Source: Bradyrhizobium mercantei (GTDB lineage Bacteria; Pseudomonadota; Alphaproteobacteria; Rhizobiales; Xanthobacteraceae). From it: DNA of 64,000 bases. A model generated the notes under the pieces. The model saw only the letters and a list, made by a program, of their open reading frames with translations, was not told the DNA's origin and did not search any database. Of this stretch, positions 52,385 to 60,332 are shown piece after piece. The stretch is from assembly GCF_001982635.1 (NCBI RefSeq), contig NZ_MKFI01000004.1, positions 489,609 through 553,608 of the forward strand, in the 5' to 3' direction. Position 1 is the stretch's first letter, and every line of letters begins with the position of its first letter. Both the position numbers and the translations under genes were made by a program.

Positions 52385-52747
52385 CTAGGCAAGATAATTG
52401 CCTTCGAGCGCCGGCATGATGTCCAGCACTTCGAAATAGTGATCCCAGAACCTCGTCTCGCGCAGGTGATCGCAGAACCATGCCCAGGCCGAGAGGTCGC
52501 CGGTTTCGCAGATCATGACGTCGGTCGCCCTGGTCGAGAAGGCTTCCGGCTCGAACCAGCGCAGCTTCAGCTCGGGACGGCGCCGGAGCAGCGGAATGAC
52601 CTCCTCGTGCAGGAACACGAGGCGCTGCTCGGTCTTCAGATCGAGCCAGTGCCGCGTGGTCTTGACCATGACGAAGATATGAAACGTGTGTGGATCGTCC
52701 CCGTGTTCGGGAAGCACGGGGGACGAAGTCGTCTGTAGTGTCACCAT
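52385..52747 (-). CDS. Darcynin family protein
   Basis: This 120-residue protein matches the darcynin family by pattern: TFHIFVMVKTTRHWLDL, then VIPLLRRRPELKLRWFEPEAFSTRATDVMICETGDL and a C-terminal YFEVLDIMPALEGNY. These are small ferredoxin-like-fold proteins of unproven function (dimeric alpha/beta-barrel-like). The start was set by a strong AAGGAGG nine bases upstream; a frame 17 codons longer has no such site. It is divergent from a TetR regulator with a palindrome between, so it is probably a regulated target. Confidence 0.72.
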   Translation of the reverse strand: MVTLQTTSSPVLPEHGDDPHTFHIFVMVKTTRHWLDLKTEQRLVFLHEEVIPLLRRRPELKLRWFEPEAFSTRATDVMICETGDLSAWAWFCDHLRETRFWDHYFEVLDIMPALEGNYLA

Positions 52748-52772
52748 TGATCGGTCCTCCTTTCGTCGCCAT

Positions 52773-52794
52773 AATGTGAGTAATTGCTCATATT
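52773..52794. promoter_or_regulatory. Candidate TetR operator
   Basis: A 22-bp near-perfect palindrome has the pattern AATnTGAGnAATTnCTCAnATT, centred in the 77-bp gap between the darcynin and TetR genes. Its length and position suit a TetR-family dimer controlling both directions. Confidence 0.6.
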
Positions 52795-52824
52795 CCACAA
52801 CTCGCGTTTCAGGAGCGATCCATC

Positions 52825-53448
52825 ATGCCGGTGAAACGGCGCATAAAGGCCCGGAAACAGCCGCTTCAGCAGCGTTCGCGGGAGACCGTGGCGGTGATTC
52901 TGGAAGCCGCGGCTCGCGTTTTGGAGGCGCGCGGGCTCGAGGGTTTCAACACCAATGCAGTGGCCGAGCGCGGCGGCATCAGCGTCGGCTCGGTGTACCA
53001 GTACTTCCCCAACAAGGACGCGCTGACGCTGGCTCTGATCGCCAGGTTCGAGGACGCGCTGCTGGCGAAGGTGCGGGATGCCGTCGCGGCGTCCGAAGGC
53101 AAGAGCCTGACCGCGTCGCTCAACCTCATCATTCGCGCCCAGCTCGAGGCGCACGCCGAGCGGGCCGGCCTCAACCGCATCCTGGAGACCGAGGAGGATC
53201 GCCTGCGCCCGGCGTCGTCGGGCACGTCAGCGGCCGGGGAATTGAAGGACCTGGTCGCCGCCCTGCTGGCCCGGCATCGTCGTGAGATCGCAAGGCCCAT
53301 CGACGACGACGCGATCGAGGATCTGATCGTGATCAGCCGCGCCATGGTCGACCATGCGCTTCAACAGGACCTCTCGCAGGCTGCGGCGAGCCGCCGGGTG
53401 CTGCGCGCCATGGAGGGATATCTGTTCGGGCCGCGCCGGGATCTCTAG
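52825..53448 (+). CDS. TetR-family transcriptional regulator
   Basis: This 207-residue repressor has an N-terminal HTH (residues 15-65; LQQRSRETVAVILEAAARVLEARGLEGFNTNAVAERGGISVGSVYQYFPNKDAL), of the usual TetR form, and a C-terminal helical ligand domain. The start has AGGAG upstream. It is followed at 41 bp by a DHA2 efflux pump and is divergent from the darcynin gene. It probably represses both in response to a toxic or aromatic compound. Confidence 0.87.
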   Translation: MPVKRRIKARKQPLQQRSRETVAVILEAAARVLEARGLEGFNTNAVAERGGISVGSVYQYFPNKDALTLALIARFEDALLAKVRDAVAASEGKSLTASLNLIIRAQLEAHAERAGLNRILETEEDRLRPASSGTSAAGELKDLVAALLARHRREIARPIDDDAIEDLIVISRAMVDHALQQDLSQAAASRRVLRAMEGYLFGPRRDL

Positions 53449-53489
53449 GCGCCTGCCCCGGCAAGGCCGCTTCGCATACGCATCATGCA

Positions 53490-54953
53490 ATGGCGCGGCT
53501 GGGGAACGGGATGGCGGCGGTGTACATGGCCATCACGGAGACATTTTCAGGCATGCTCGAGAAGACCCCGACCACCGGTGCAACAACGGCGCCGATCACC
53601 GATGGATTGCCGTGGGAGACCCGCCGCTGGGCGGTGGCCGCGATCTTCACGGCGCTGGCGATGGCCTCGCTCGATACTGCGATCGCCAACATCGCGCTGC
53701 CGGCCATCGCCAACGATCTGCATGTCAGCCCTGCGGAAGTGGTCTGGGTCGTCAACGTCTATCAGATCGCCCTGGTCGCGACGCTGCTGCCGCTCGGCGC
53801 GCTCGGCGAAATCGTCGGCCACCAGCGGATCTATCTCGGCGGTCTCCTGCTGTTCACATTGGCGTCACTCGGCTGTGCGCTGGCGTGGTCGCTGCCCAGC
53901 CTCTTGGTCGCGCGGACCTTGCAGGGGCTCGGCGCCAGCGGCCTGATGAGCGTCAACACCGCGTTAGTCCGCTTCGTCTATCCGAGCCGGATGCACGGCC
54001 GCGGCTTCGGCCACAATGCGCTGGTCGTCGCGACCGCCTTTACCTTGGGGCCGACGATTGCCTCCGGAATCCTCGCGCTTGGGACCTGGCCCTGGCTGTT
54101 CGCCGTCAACATTCCCTTTGGCATCATCGCCGTGCTGATCGGCATGAAGACGCTACCGAAGACGCCGCGCGCCAAACACAGCTTCGACTTCACAGGCGCG
54201 GCGCTGGCCTGTGCCTGCCTCGGCCTCTTCATCATCGGCATCGGCAGCGCCGCGCACAAGGCAGCGCCGGCGCTGGTCATCGCCGAACTCGTCGGCGCGG
54301 TCGTGTTCGGCTGGATCCTGACCCGGCGGCATGCCGATCATCCGGCGCCGATGCTGCCGATCGACCTGTTCCGCCGGCCGATCTTCGCGCTGTCGGCTGC
54401 GACCGCGGTCTGCTCATTCGCTGTGCAGGGCCTCGCCTTCGTGTCGCTGCCGTTCTACTTCGAGGACATATTGCATCGCTCGCAGGTCGAGACCGGTTTC
54501 TTCATGACGCCGTGGCCGCTGGTGGTCGCCTTCATGGCGCCGATCGGCGGCCGGCTGTCGGACCGCTATCCGGCCGGCATTCTCGGCGGCATCGGCATGC
54601 TGCTGCTCGGGCTTGGCATGGTGCTGCTCGCAACCCTGCCGGCGGAGCCGAGCGTCGCCAACATCGTCTGGCGCACCATGATCTGCGGCATCGGATTCGG
54701 CTTCTTCCAGACCCCCAACATGAAAGCGATCATGTCGAGCGCGCCGTCGCATCGCAGCGGCAGCGCCAGCGGCATCGTCGCGACCGCGCGGCTGATCGGG
54801 CAGACCACCGGCGCCGCACTCGCCGCGCTCTGCTTCGCATTGGCCGATCGCGAGGGCGCAACGGTGGCGCTGGCACTGGGCGCCGGATTTGCTGCGCTCG
54901 GCAGCGTCATGAGCTTCCTGCGCCTGGCCGTCGCTTCACCGCAAAAGTCATGA
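53490..54953 (+). CDS. DHA2-family (EmrB/QacA-type) MFS efflux pump
   Basis: This 487-residue protein is a drug:H+ antiporter of the 14-helix class. It has motif D1-like LDTAIANIALPAIANDL in helix 1, WVVNVYQIALVATLLPLGALGEIVGHQRIYLGG (motif A region) and LVARTLQGLGASGLMSVNTALVR (motif B with the functional Arg). The start is ambiguous: ATGs at 53490, 53511 (after GGGGAACGGG) and 53526 are all possible. It lies just behind the TetR gene, a common regulator-pump pairing. Confidence 0.85.
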   Translation: MARLGNGMAAVYMAITETFSGMLEKTPTTGATTAPITDGLPWETRRWAVAAIFTALAMASLDTAIANIALPAIANDLHVSPAEVVWVVNVYQIALVATLLPLGALGEIVGHQRIYLGGLLLFTLASLGCALAWSLPSLLVARTLQGLGASGLMSVNTALVRFVYPSRMHGRGFGHNALVVATAFTLGPTIASGILALGTWPWLFAVNIPFGIIAVLIGMKTLPKTPRAKHSFDFTGAALACACLGLFIIGIGSAAHKAAPALVIAELVGAVVFGWILTRRHADHPAPMLPIDLFRRPIFALSAATAVCSFAVQGLAFVSLPFYFEDILHRSQVETGFFMTPWPLVVAFMAPIGGRLSDRYPAGILGGIGMLLLGLGMVLLATLPAEPSVANIVWRTMICGIGFGFFQTPNMKAIMSSAPSHRSGSASGIVATARLIGQTTGAALAALCFALADREGATVALALGAGFAALGSVMSFLRLAVASPQKS

Positions 54954-55107
54954 CAGGCATGTGATGCGCGCAGAGGCGCGGCCAAACACCACAGCATCAA
55001 CTTTCTTCCGCACTACAAGCGCATTTTCTTGATTTGAACCGTTCCAGTTTCAAGGCCAACATCGCGCTGCAGTCCGATCGGAGGATCGGACCATTCAGGG
55101 GAAAGCG

Positions 55108-55557
55108 ATGGCAAACCTCAAAATCAACGGCAAGACAATCACTGTAGACGTCGAGGACGACACGCCACTGCTGTGGGCGATTCGCGAGAATGTCGGACTG
55201 ACGGGGACCAAATATGGCTGCGGCATTGCACAATGCGGCGCCTGCACCGTGCATGTCGATGGGGTCGCAATGCGCTCCTGCGGTGTGACGGTGAGCGAAG
55301 CGGCCGGCAAGGACATCACCACGATCGAGGGTCTCGAGGTCAACGGCGTGATGCACAAGGTGCAGCTCGCCTGGATCGCCAACGACGTGCCGCAATGCGG
55401 CTATTGCCAGAGCGGCATGATCATGGCCGTCGCGGCGCTGCTGAAGGAAAACCCGAAGCCATCAGACGACGACATCAACGACGCCATCACCAATATCTGC
55501 CGCTGCGGCACCTTCCAGCAGGTGCGCGAGGCGATCCATGCTGCCGCGAACGCGTGA
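55108..55557 (+). CDS. iorA: (2Fe-2S) subunit of an isoquinoline 1-oxidoreductase-type molybdenum hydroxylase
   Basis: This 149-residue iron-sulfur subunit transfers electrons from the molybdenum subunit. The plant-type [2Fe-2S] ligands are in YGCGIAQCGACTVHVDG plus a Cys near MRSCG, and the second cluster ligands are CGYCQSGM and ICRCGTF. Length fits IorA. It precedes the large subunit by 10 bp. The IorAB family includes isoquinoline, aldehyde and nicotinate dehydrogenases, so the symbol denotes family, not proven substrate. Confidence 0.86.
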   Translation: MANLKINGKTITVDVEDDTPLLWAIRENVGLTGTKYGCGIAQCGACTVHVDGVAMRSCGVTVSEAAGKDITTIEGLEVNGVMHKVQLAWIANDVPQCGYCQSGMIMAVAALLKENPKPSDDDINDAITNICRCGTFQQVREAIHAAANA

Positions 55558-55567
55558 GGAGGCAGCC

Positions 55568-57766
55568 ATGAATCTGCAAATCAACCGGCATGTCATGCCG
55601 AAACTCAACCGCCGCGCCTTCGTGATCGGCACCGCGACCGCCGGCGCCGGTCTCGCGCTCGGCCTCGATCTGCCGTTCGGCGGCCCCGGCGTGGTGCGCG
55701 CGGCCGACGGCGCGCCTGAAGTCAATGCCTGGGTGGTGATCCGGCCCGACGACACCGTGGTGATCCGCATCGCCCGCTCCGAGATGGGCCAGGGCACGTT
55801 GACCGGCCTCGCCCAACTCGTCGCCGAAGAACTGGAATGCGACTGGTCGAAGGTCACCACCGAATATCCGACGCCCGGCCAGAGCGTCGCCCGCAAGCGG
55901 GCCTGGGGCGATTTCTCGACCGGCGGCAGCCGCGGCATCCGCACCTCGCAGGACTACGTCCGCAAGGGCGGCGCGACCGCGCGCGTGATGCTGATCCAGG
56001 CCGCGGCCAATGAGTGGAAGGTGCCCGCCGCCGAGTGCAAGGTCTCCAACGGGGTCATCACGCATACGCCGTCGGGCAAGACCACGACCTACGGCAAGGT
56101 CGCCGAAGCCGCAGCGAGGCTCGAGCCGCCGGCCGACGTCAAGCTGAAGGATCCGAAGGACTGGACCATCGCCGGCAAGGGCCTGAAGCGGCTCGACACC
56201 GTGGACAAGACCACCGGCAAGATGGTCTACGGCATCGACGTCAAGCTGCCGGGCATGCTGAACGCCGCGATCAAGGATTGCCCGGTGTTCGGCGGCAAGG
56301 TGAAGAGTTTTGACGAAGCCAAGATATCAGGCATGAAGGGCGTCAAGAAAGTGGTGCCGGTCGGCGACAGCGCGGTTGCGGTCGTCGCCGATACCTGGTG
56401 GCACGCCAAGACGGCGCTGGATGCGCTGCCGATCGTCTGGGACGAAGGCGACAACGCCAAGGTCTCCAGCGAGACCATCGCGAAGTGGCTCGCCGAAGGG
56501 CTCGACAATGCGCAGCCGGCCTATATCGGCAACCAGAACGGCGACGCCAAGGCCGCCATCGCGAGCGCGGCGAAGAAGGTGGAAGCGGTCTACAGCTATC
56601 CCTACCAGAACCACGCCACGATGGAGCCGATGAACGCCACCGTGCTCTACACGCCTGACAAATGCGAGGTGTGGTGCGGCACGCAGAATGGCGAGGCGGC
56701 GTTCGCGGCGGCGCTCGAAGCCTCCGGCCTGCCGGCGGAGAAGGTCGACGTGCACAAGCTGATGCTCGGCGGCGGCTTCGGCCGGCGCGGCATGACCGAC
56801 TATGTGAGGCAGGCGGTGGCGATCGCCAAGCAGATGCCGGGCACGCCGATCAAGCTGTTGTGGTCGCGCGAAGAGGACATGCAGCACGGCAAGTATCACC
56901 CGGTCACGCAGTGCAAGCTGACCGGCGCGTTCGATGCCGACAACAATCTGGTCGCGCTGCACTACCGTCTGTCCGGCCAATCCATCCTGTTCTCGGTGCG
57001 CCCGGAAGCGCTGCAGAACGGCATGGACCCCGCCGCCTTCCAGGGCGTTGCGCAAGCCGGCGAGGCCGCGATCGGCTATTCCGTGCCGAACTTGCTGGTC
57101 GAGCATTCGATGCGCAACCCGCACGTCCCGCCGGGCTTCTGGCGCGGCGTCAACGTCAATCACAACGCGATCTACATGGAATGCTTCATGGACGAGCTGG
57201 CGCTGGCCGCAGGCCAGGACCCGCTCGAATTCCGCCGCAAGCTGATGGGCAAGCACCCCAAGCATCTCGCTGTGCTCAACGCCGTGGCCGAGAAGATCGG
57301 CTGGAGCACGCCGGCGCCCAAGGGCGTCTATCGCGGCATCGCGCAGGTGATGGGCTATGGCAGCTACGTTGCCGGCGCCGCCGAGATCTCGGTGACCGAC
57401 GGCAGCAAGATCAAGGTGCATCGCATCGTCGCCTCCACCGATCCCGGCTACGTCGTCAATCCGGCGCAGGTGGAGCGGCAGATCGCGGGCTCCTTCGTCT
57501 ACGGCCTCAGCGCGCTGTTCTATGGCGGCTGCACCGTGAAGGACGGCCGCATCGAGCAGACCAATTTCGACACCTACAACTCGATGCGCATCAACGAGAT
57601 GCCGAAGGTGGAATCGGTGATGGTGCCGAGCGGCGGGTTCTGGGGCGGCGTCGGCGAGCCGACCATCGGCGTCGCGGCGCCGGCGGTGCTCAACGCCTAT
57701 TTCGCAGCGACGGGAAAGCGCATCCGCTCTTTCCCGCTGCGCAACCAGAACATCTCCTTCGCCTGA
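55568..57766 (+). CDS. iorB: Molybdopterin-binding large subunit (IorB type)
   Basis: This 732-residue large subunit has a Tat leader (NRRAFVIGTATAGAG), so the enzyme is periplasmic or faces the periplasm. The molybdopterin region shows RSEMGQGTLTGLAQLVAEELE, GGGFGRRGMTDYVRQAVAIAKQM and PPGFWRGVNVNHNAIYMECFMDELA. No C-terminal cytochrome domains are fused, unlike NicB. It probably hydroxylates an N-heterocycle or oxidises an aldehyde, passing electrons through IorA to a cytochrome c. GAGGAGG precedes its ATG, and a terminator follows the stop. Confidence 0.86.
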   Translation: MNLQINRHVMPKLNRRAFVIGTATAGAGLALGLDLPFGGPGVVRAADGAPEVNAWVVIRPDDTVVIRIARSEMGQGTLTGLAQLVAEELECDWSKVTTEYPTPGQSVARKRAWGDFSTGGSRGIRTSQDYVRKGGATARVMLIQAAANEWKVPAAECKVSNGVITHTPSGKTTTYGKVAEAAARLEPPADVKLKDPKDWTIAGKGLKRLDTVDKTTGKMVYGIDVKLPGMLNAAIKDCPVFGGKVKSFDEAKISGMKGVKKVVPVGDSAVAVVADTWWHAKTALDALPIVWDEGDNAKVSSETIAKWLAEGLDNAQPAYIGNQNGDAKAAIASAAKKVEAVYSYPYQNHATMEPMNATVLYTPDKCEVWCGTQNGEAAFAAALEASGLPAEKVDVHKLMLGGGFGRRGMTDYVRQAVAIAKQMPGTPIKLLWSREEDMQHGKYHPVTQCKLTGAFDADNNLVALHYRLSGQSILFSVRPEALQNGMDPAAFQGVAQAGEAAIGYSVPNLLVEHSMRNPHVPPGFWRGVNVNHNAIYMECFMDELALAAGQDPLEFRRKLMGKHPKHLAVLNAVAEKIGWSTPAPKGVYRGIAQVMGYGSYVAGAAEISVTDGSKIKVHRIVASTDPGYVVNPAQVERQIAGSFVYGLSALFYGGCTVKDGRIEQTNFDTYNSMRINEMPKVESVMVPSGGFWGGVGEPTIGVAAPAVLNAYFAATGKRIRSFPLRNQNISFA

Positions 57767-57774
57767 GCAAACCC

Positions 57775-57810
57775 GAAGCGGCGGCCCGAGCGGCCGCCGC
57801 TTCCTTTTTC
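57775..57810 (+). terminator. Strong terminator between iorB and fccB
   Basis: GAAGCGGCGGCC (57775-57786) pairs exactly with GGCCGCCGCTTC (57792-57803) across 5 bases, followed by CTTTTT. It starts 9 bases after the iorB stop and ends only 13 bases before the fccB ATG. Confidence 0.88.
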
Positions 57811-57823
57811 CGGATTGTCGTGC

Positions 57824-59098
57824 ATGGCCGTCACGCGTCATCAGACGCGCAGGGATGTGGTCCGCGGCGTCGCTGCCGTCGCAGCGGCGGCCGCGTTGGC
57901 GCGTCCGGCGCTGGCACAGGCGGCGCCGCGTGTCGCGGTGATCGGCGGCGGCTTCGGCGGCACCGCCTGCGCGCGAGCGCTGCGGCGGCTCGACGCAAAA
58001 CTCCAGGTCACGCTGATCGAGCCGAACAAGATCTTCACCGCCTGCCCGTTCAGCAACGAGGTGATCGCGGGTCTGCGCGAGCTCACCGCCCAGCAATTCA
58101 GCTACGACAAGGTGGCGGCCGACGGCATCACGGTTGCCGCGCAGGCGGCCACCAAGGTCGACGCGCAGACGCGTACGATCGCGCTCGCTGACGGCACTGT
58201 TCTCTCCTATGACCGGCTGGTGCTGGCGCCCGGCATCGACATGCACTTCGATGGCCTGCCCGGCTACGACGAGGCCGCGGCGGAGAAGATGCCGCACGCC
58301 TGGAAGGCCGGCGAGCAGACCATGCTGCTGCGCAGGCAGCTCGAGGCGATGGACGACGGCGGCCTGGTCGTGATCGCGGTGCCGGCCGCGCCGCTGCGTT
58401 GCCCGCCCGCGCCCTACGAGCGCGCCAGCCTGATCGCGCATTACCTGAAGGCGAAGAAGCCGAAGTCGAAAATCCTGGTGCTCGACGCCAAGGACAATTA
58501 CTCGCAGCAGAAGCTGTTCGAGAAGGCCTGGGCCGAACTCTATCCCGACATGATCGAACGGATCGCGCTGTCGCAGGGCGGGCGCGTCACGTCGGTCAAT
58601 CCGGCGACCAACGAGATTGTCACCGACTTCGGCAACTACACCGCAGCCGTCGCCAATGTGATCCCGCCACAACGCGCCGGCCGCATCGCCGGGATCGCCG
58701 GCGCCGCCGACCACACCGGCTGGTGCCCGATCGATCCGGTCAGCTTTGCCTCGAAGCTCGTGCCCAATATTCACGTCATCGGCGACGCCGCAATCGCCGG
58801 CGGCATCCCGAAATCGGCCTCCGCCGCGGCGGCGCAAGGCCGCGCCTGTGCGGCTGCGATCGTCAACTCGCTGGCGGGTAAGGCACCGGAGACACCACGC
58901 CTTGATGGCGCCTGCTACAATACGGTCGCTCCTGGCTACGCGTTTTCGTTGAAGGGCATCTATCAGCCCAAGGAGGATCAATACGCCGAGGCCGAGGTGA
59001 TCACCAGCCCGGTCGACGCGCCGCGCGAAGTGCGTCAGCGCGAGGCCGATCAGGCGCTCGACTGGTTCAAAGCCATCACGGGAGATGCCTTTGGCTAG
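57824..59098 (+). CDS. Flavocytochrome c sulfide dehydrogenase-type flavoprotein (FccB/SoxF)
   Basis: This 424-residue exported flavoprotein oxidises sulfide or activates the Sox carrier. It has a Tat-like leader (TRRDVVRGVAAVAAAAALARPALA), FAD motif VAVIGGGFGGTACARAL, and two Cys positions expected for the redox disulfide (FTACPFSNEV and HTGWCPIDP). The FAD-binding C-terminal IHVIGDAAIAG is also present, as in FccB. The start is probably the ATG at 57824; a TTG three codons earlier is possible. The soxX start overlaps its end by 14 bp. No FccA cytochrome gene is adjacent, so SoxX or another cytochrome may accept the electrons. Confidence 0.85.
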   Translation: MAVTRHQTRRDVVRGVAAVAAAAALARPALAQAAPRVAVIGGGFGGTACARALRRLDAKLQVTLIEPNKIFTACPFSNEVIAGLRELTAQQFSYDKVAADGITVAAQAATKVDAQTRTIALADGTVLSYDRLVLAPGIDMHFDGLPGYDEAAAEKMPHAWKAGEQTMLLRRQLEAMDDGGLVVIAVPAAPLRCPPAPYERASLIAHYLKAKKPKSKILVLDAKDNYSQQKLFEKAWAELYPDMIERIALSQGGRVTSVNPATNEIVTDFGNYTAAVANVIPPQRAGRIAGIAGAADHTGWCPIDPVSFASKLVPNIHVIGDAAIAGGIPKSASAAAAQGRACAAAIVNSLAGKAPETPRLDGACYNTVAPGYAFSLKGIYQPKEDQYAEAEVITSPVDAPREVRQREADQALDWFKAITGDAFG

Positions 59099-59534
59099 GC
59101 TCGCCCTCACGCTTGCCGCGGGACTGTTCGCAGCCGGCGCGCCGGCCAGCGCCGAAGAGCTCCGGCCCTATACCGTCGTGGGCGATGCGATTCCGCAGTC
59201 GCTGACGGGAACCAGTGGCGATGTCACGCGCGGCCGTGCGCTCGTCGTCGAGCGTTCCTCCACTTGCATCCTCTGCCACAGCGGCCCATTTCCCGAGCAG
59301 GCGTTCCAGGGCGACCTTGCGCCGAACCTGTCCGGCAGCGGCGTGCGCTGGTCGGAAGGACAGTTGCGGCTCCGGCTGGTCGATGCGGCGCATCTCAATG
59401 CGGCGACGATCATGCCGTCCTACTATCGCATCGACGGGCTCACACGCGTCGGCGCCTCATGGCGGGGAAAGCCGATCCTGTCGGCGGAGCAGATCGAGGA
59501 TATCGTGGCCTATCTGGTGACGTTGCGGAACTAG
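59085..59534 (+). CDS. soxX: Sox c-type cytochrome SoxX
   Basis: This 149-residue periplasmic monohaem cytochrome has a signal peptide (cleavage near APASAEE), haem motif Cys61-Ile-Leu-Cys64-His65 and the expected distal Met at about 110 (ATIMPSYY). With SoxA it forms SoxXA, which couples a sulfur substrate oxidatively to the carrier SoxYZ. It overlaps fccB by 14 bp and is followed by soxY 13 bp later, so it is one operon. Confidence 0.86.
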   Translation: MPLARLALTLAAGLFAAGAPASAEELRPYTVVGDAIPQSLTGTSGDVTRGRALVVERSSTCILCHSGPFPEQAFQGDLAPNLSGSGVRWSEGQLRLRLVDAAHLNAATIMPSYYRIDGLTRVGASWRGKPILSAEQIEDIVAYLVTLRN

Positions 59535-59547
59535 GACTTATCAATCG

Positions 59548-60012
59548 ATGGCGAATTCAAACCACACCACACGCCGCAGGGTTCTGGGCCTCGCCGGAGG
59601 CGCCGCAGTGATGGTGATCGTGCGCCCTGCCGACGCGACGCCGGCGATGCTGCAGACCGCGATCCGCAATGTGGTCGGCGAAGCCAATGTGCGGACCGGC
59701 AAGGTCAAGCTCGACATCCCGCCGCTGGTCGAGAACGGCAATACGGTGCCGATGACGGTCAGCGTCACCAGCCCGATGACGGCGGATGAGTATGTGAAGA
59801 GCATCCATGTCTTCAACGAGAAGAACCCGCAGCCGAACATCGGCAATTTCTATCTCGGGCCGCGCGCCGGACGCGCGCAGGTGTCGACGCGCATCCGCCT
59901 CGCCGACAGCCAGAAGGTCACCGCGATCGCGCGGCTGTCCGACGACACGTTCTGGTCGGCGACCGCAGATGTCGTGGTGACGCTCGCCGCCTGCACCGAG
60001 GAGGCGATCTGA
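59548..60012 (+). CDS. soxY: SoxY-related sulfur carrier with AACTE arm
   Basis: This 154-residue carrier subunit has a Tat-type leader (TRRRVLGLAGGAAVMVIV), a SoxY domain (KVKLDIPPLVENGNTVPMTVSV, MTADEYVKSIHVFNEKNP) and an arm carrying a single cysteine, Cys149. Canonical SoxY ends GGCGG, on which sulfur intermediates are bound. Here the end is LAACTEEAI, with bulky and acidic residues after the Cys. This corresponds to the SoxY-related AACIE-arm group known from protein family collections. Its chemistry may therefore differ. It overlaps soxZ by one base. Confidence 0.83.
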   Translation: MANSNHTTRRRVLGLAGGAAVMVIVRPADATPAMLQTAIRNVVGEANVRTGKVKLDIPPLVENGNTVPMTVSVTSPMTADEYVKSIHVFNEKNPQPNIGNFYLGPRAGRAQVSTRIRLADSQKVTAIARLSDDTFWSATADVVVTLAACTEEAI

Positions 60013-60332
60013 TGCCGTCGGCCCTGATCAACGTACCGAAGAAGGCCAAGCGTGGCGACGTCATCGAGATCAAGACGCTGATGTCGCACATCATGGAGAC
60101 CGGCTATCGCCACACCGCGTCCGGCGACGTGGTCCCGCGTGACATCATCACGAGCTTCACCTGCCGCTTCAACGGCGCGGAGGTGTTCCGCGCCGATCTT
60201 TATCCCGCGATCGCGGCCAATCCGTTCATCACCTTCTTCACCACGGTGACCGAGAGCGGCAAGTTCGAGTTCGAGTGGTCCGGCGACAAGGGGTTTTCGG
60301 AGACCGCACAGGCTTCGATCACGGTCGAATGA
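60012..60332 (+). CDS. soxZ: Sulfur carrier subunit SoxZ
   Basis: This 106-residue partner of SoxY has the SoxZ pattern AKRGDVIEIKTLMSHIMETGYRHTASGDVVPRDIITSFTCRFNGAEVFRADLYPAIAANPF. It has no signal peptide and should be exported with SoxY by the Tat route. Its start overlaps the soxY stop (TGATG), and its stop overlaps the soxA start (ATGA). Confidence 0.88.
   Translation: MPSALINVPKKAKRGDVIEIKTLMSHIMETGYRHTASGDVVPRDIITSFTCRFNGAEVFRADLYPAIAANPFITFFTTVTESGKFEFEWSGDKGFSETAQASITVE

Noticed and set aside
56327..59110. 927-codon open frame antisense to iorB and fccB
   Set aside because: Its translation is Arg/His/Asp-rich with no recognisable domain, and it lies opposite two well-supported genes. 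This is typical of the complementary strand in high-GC coding DNA.
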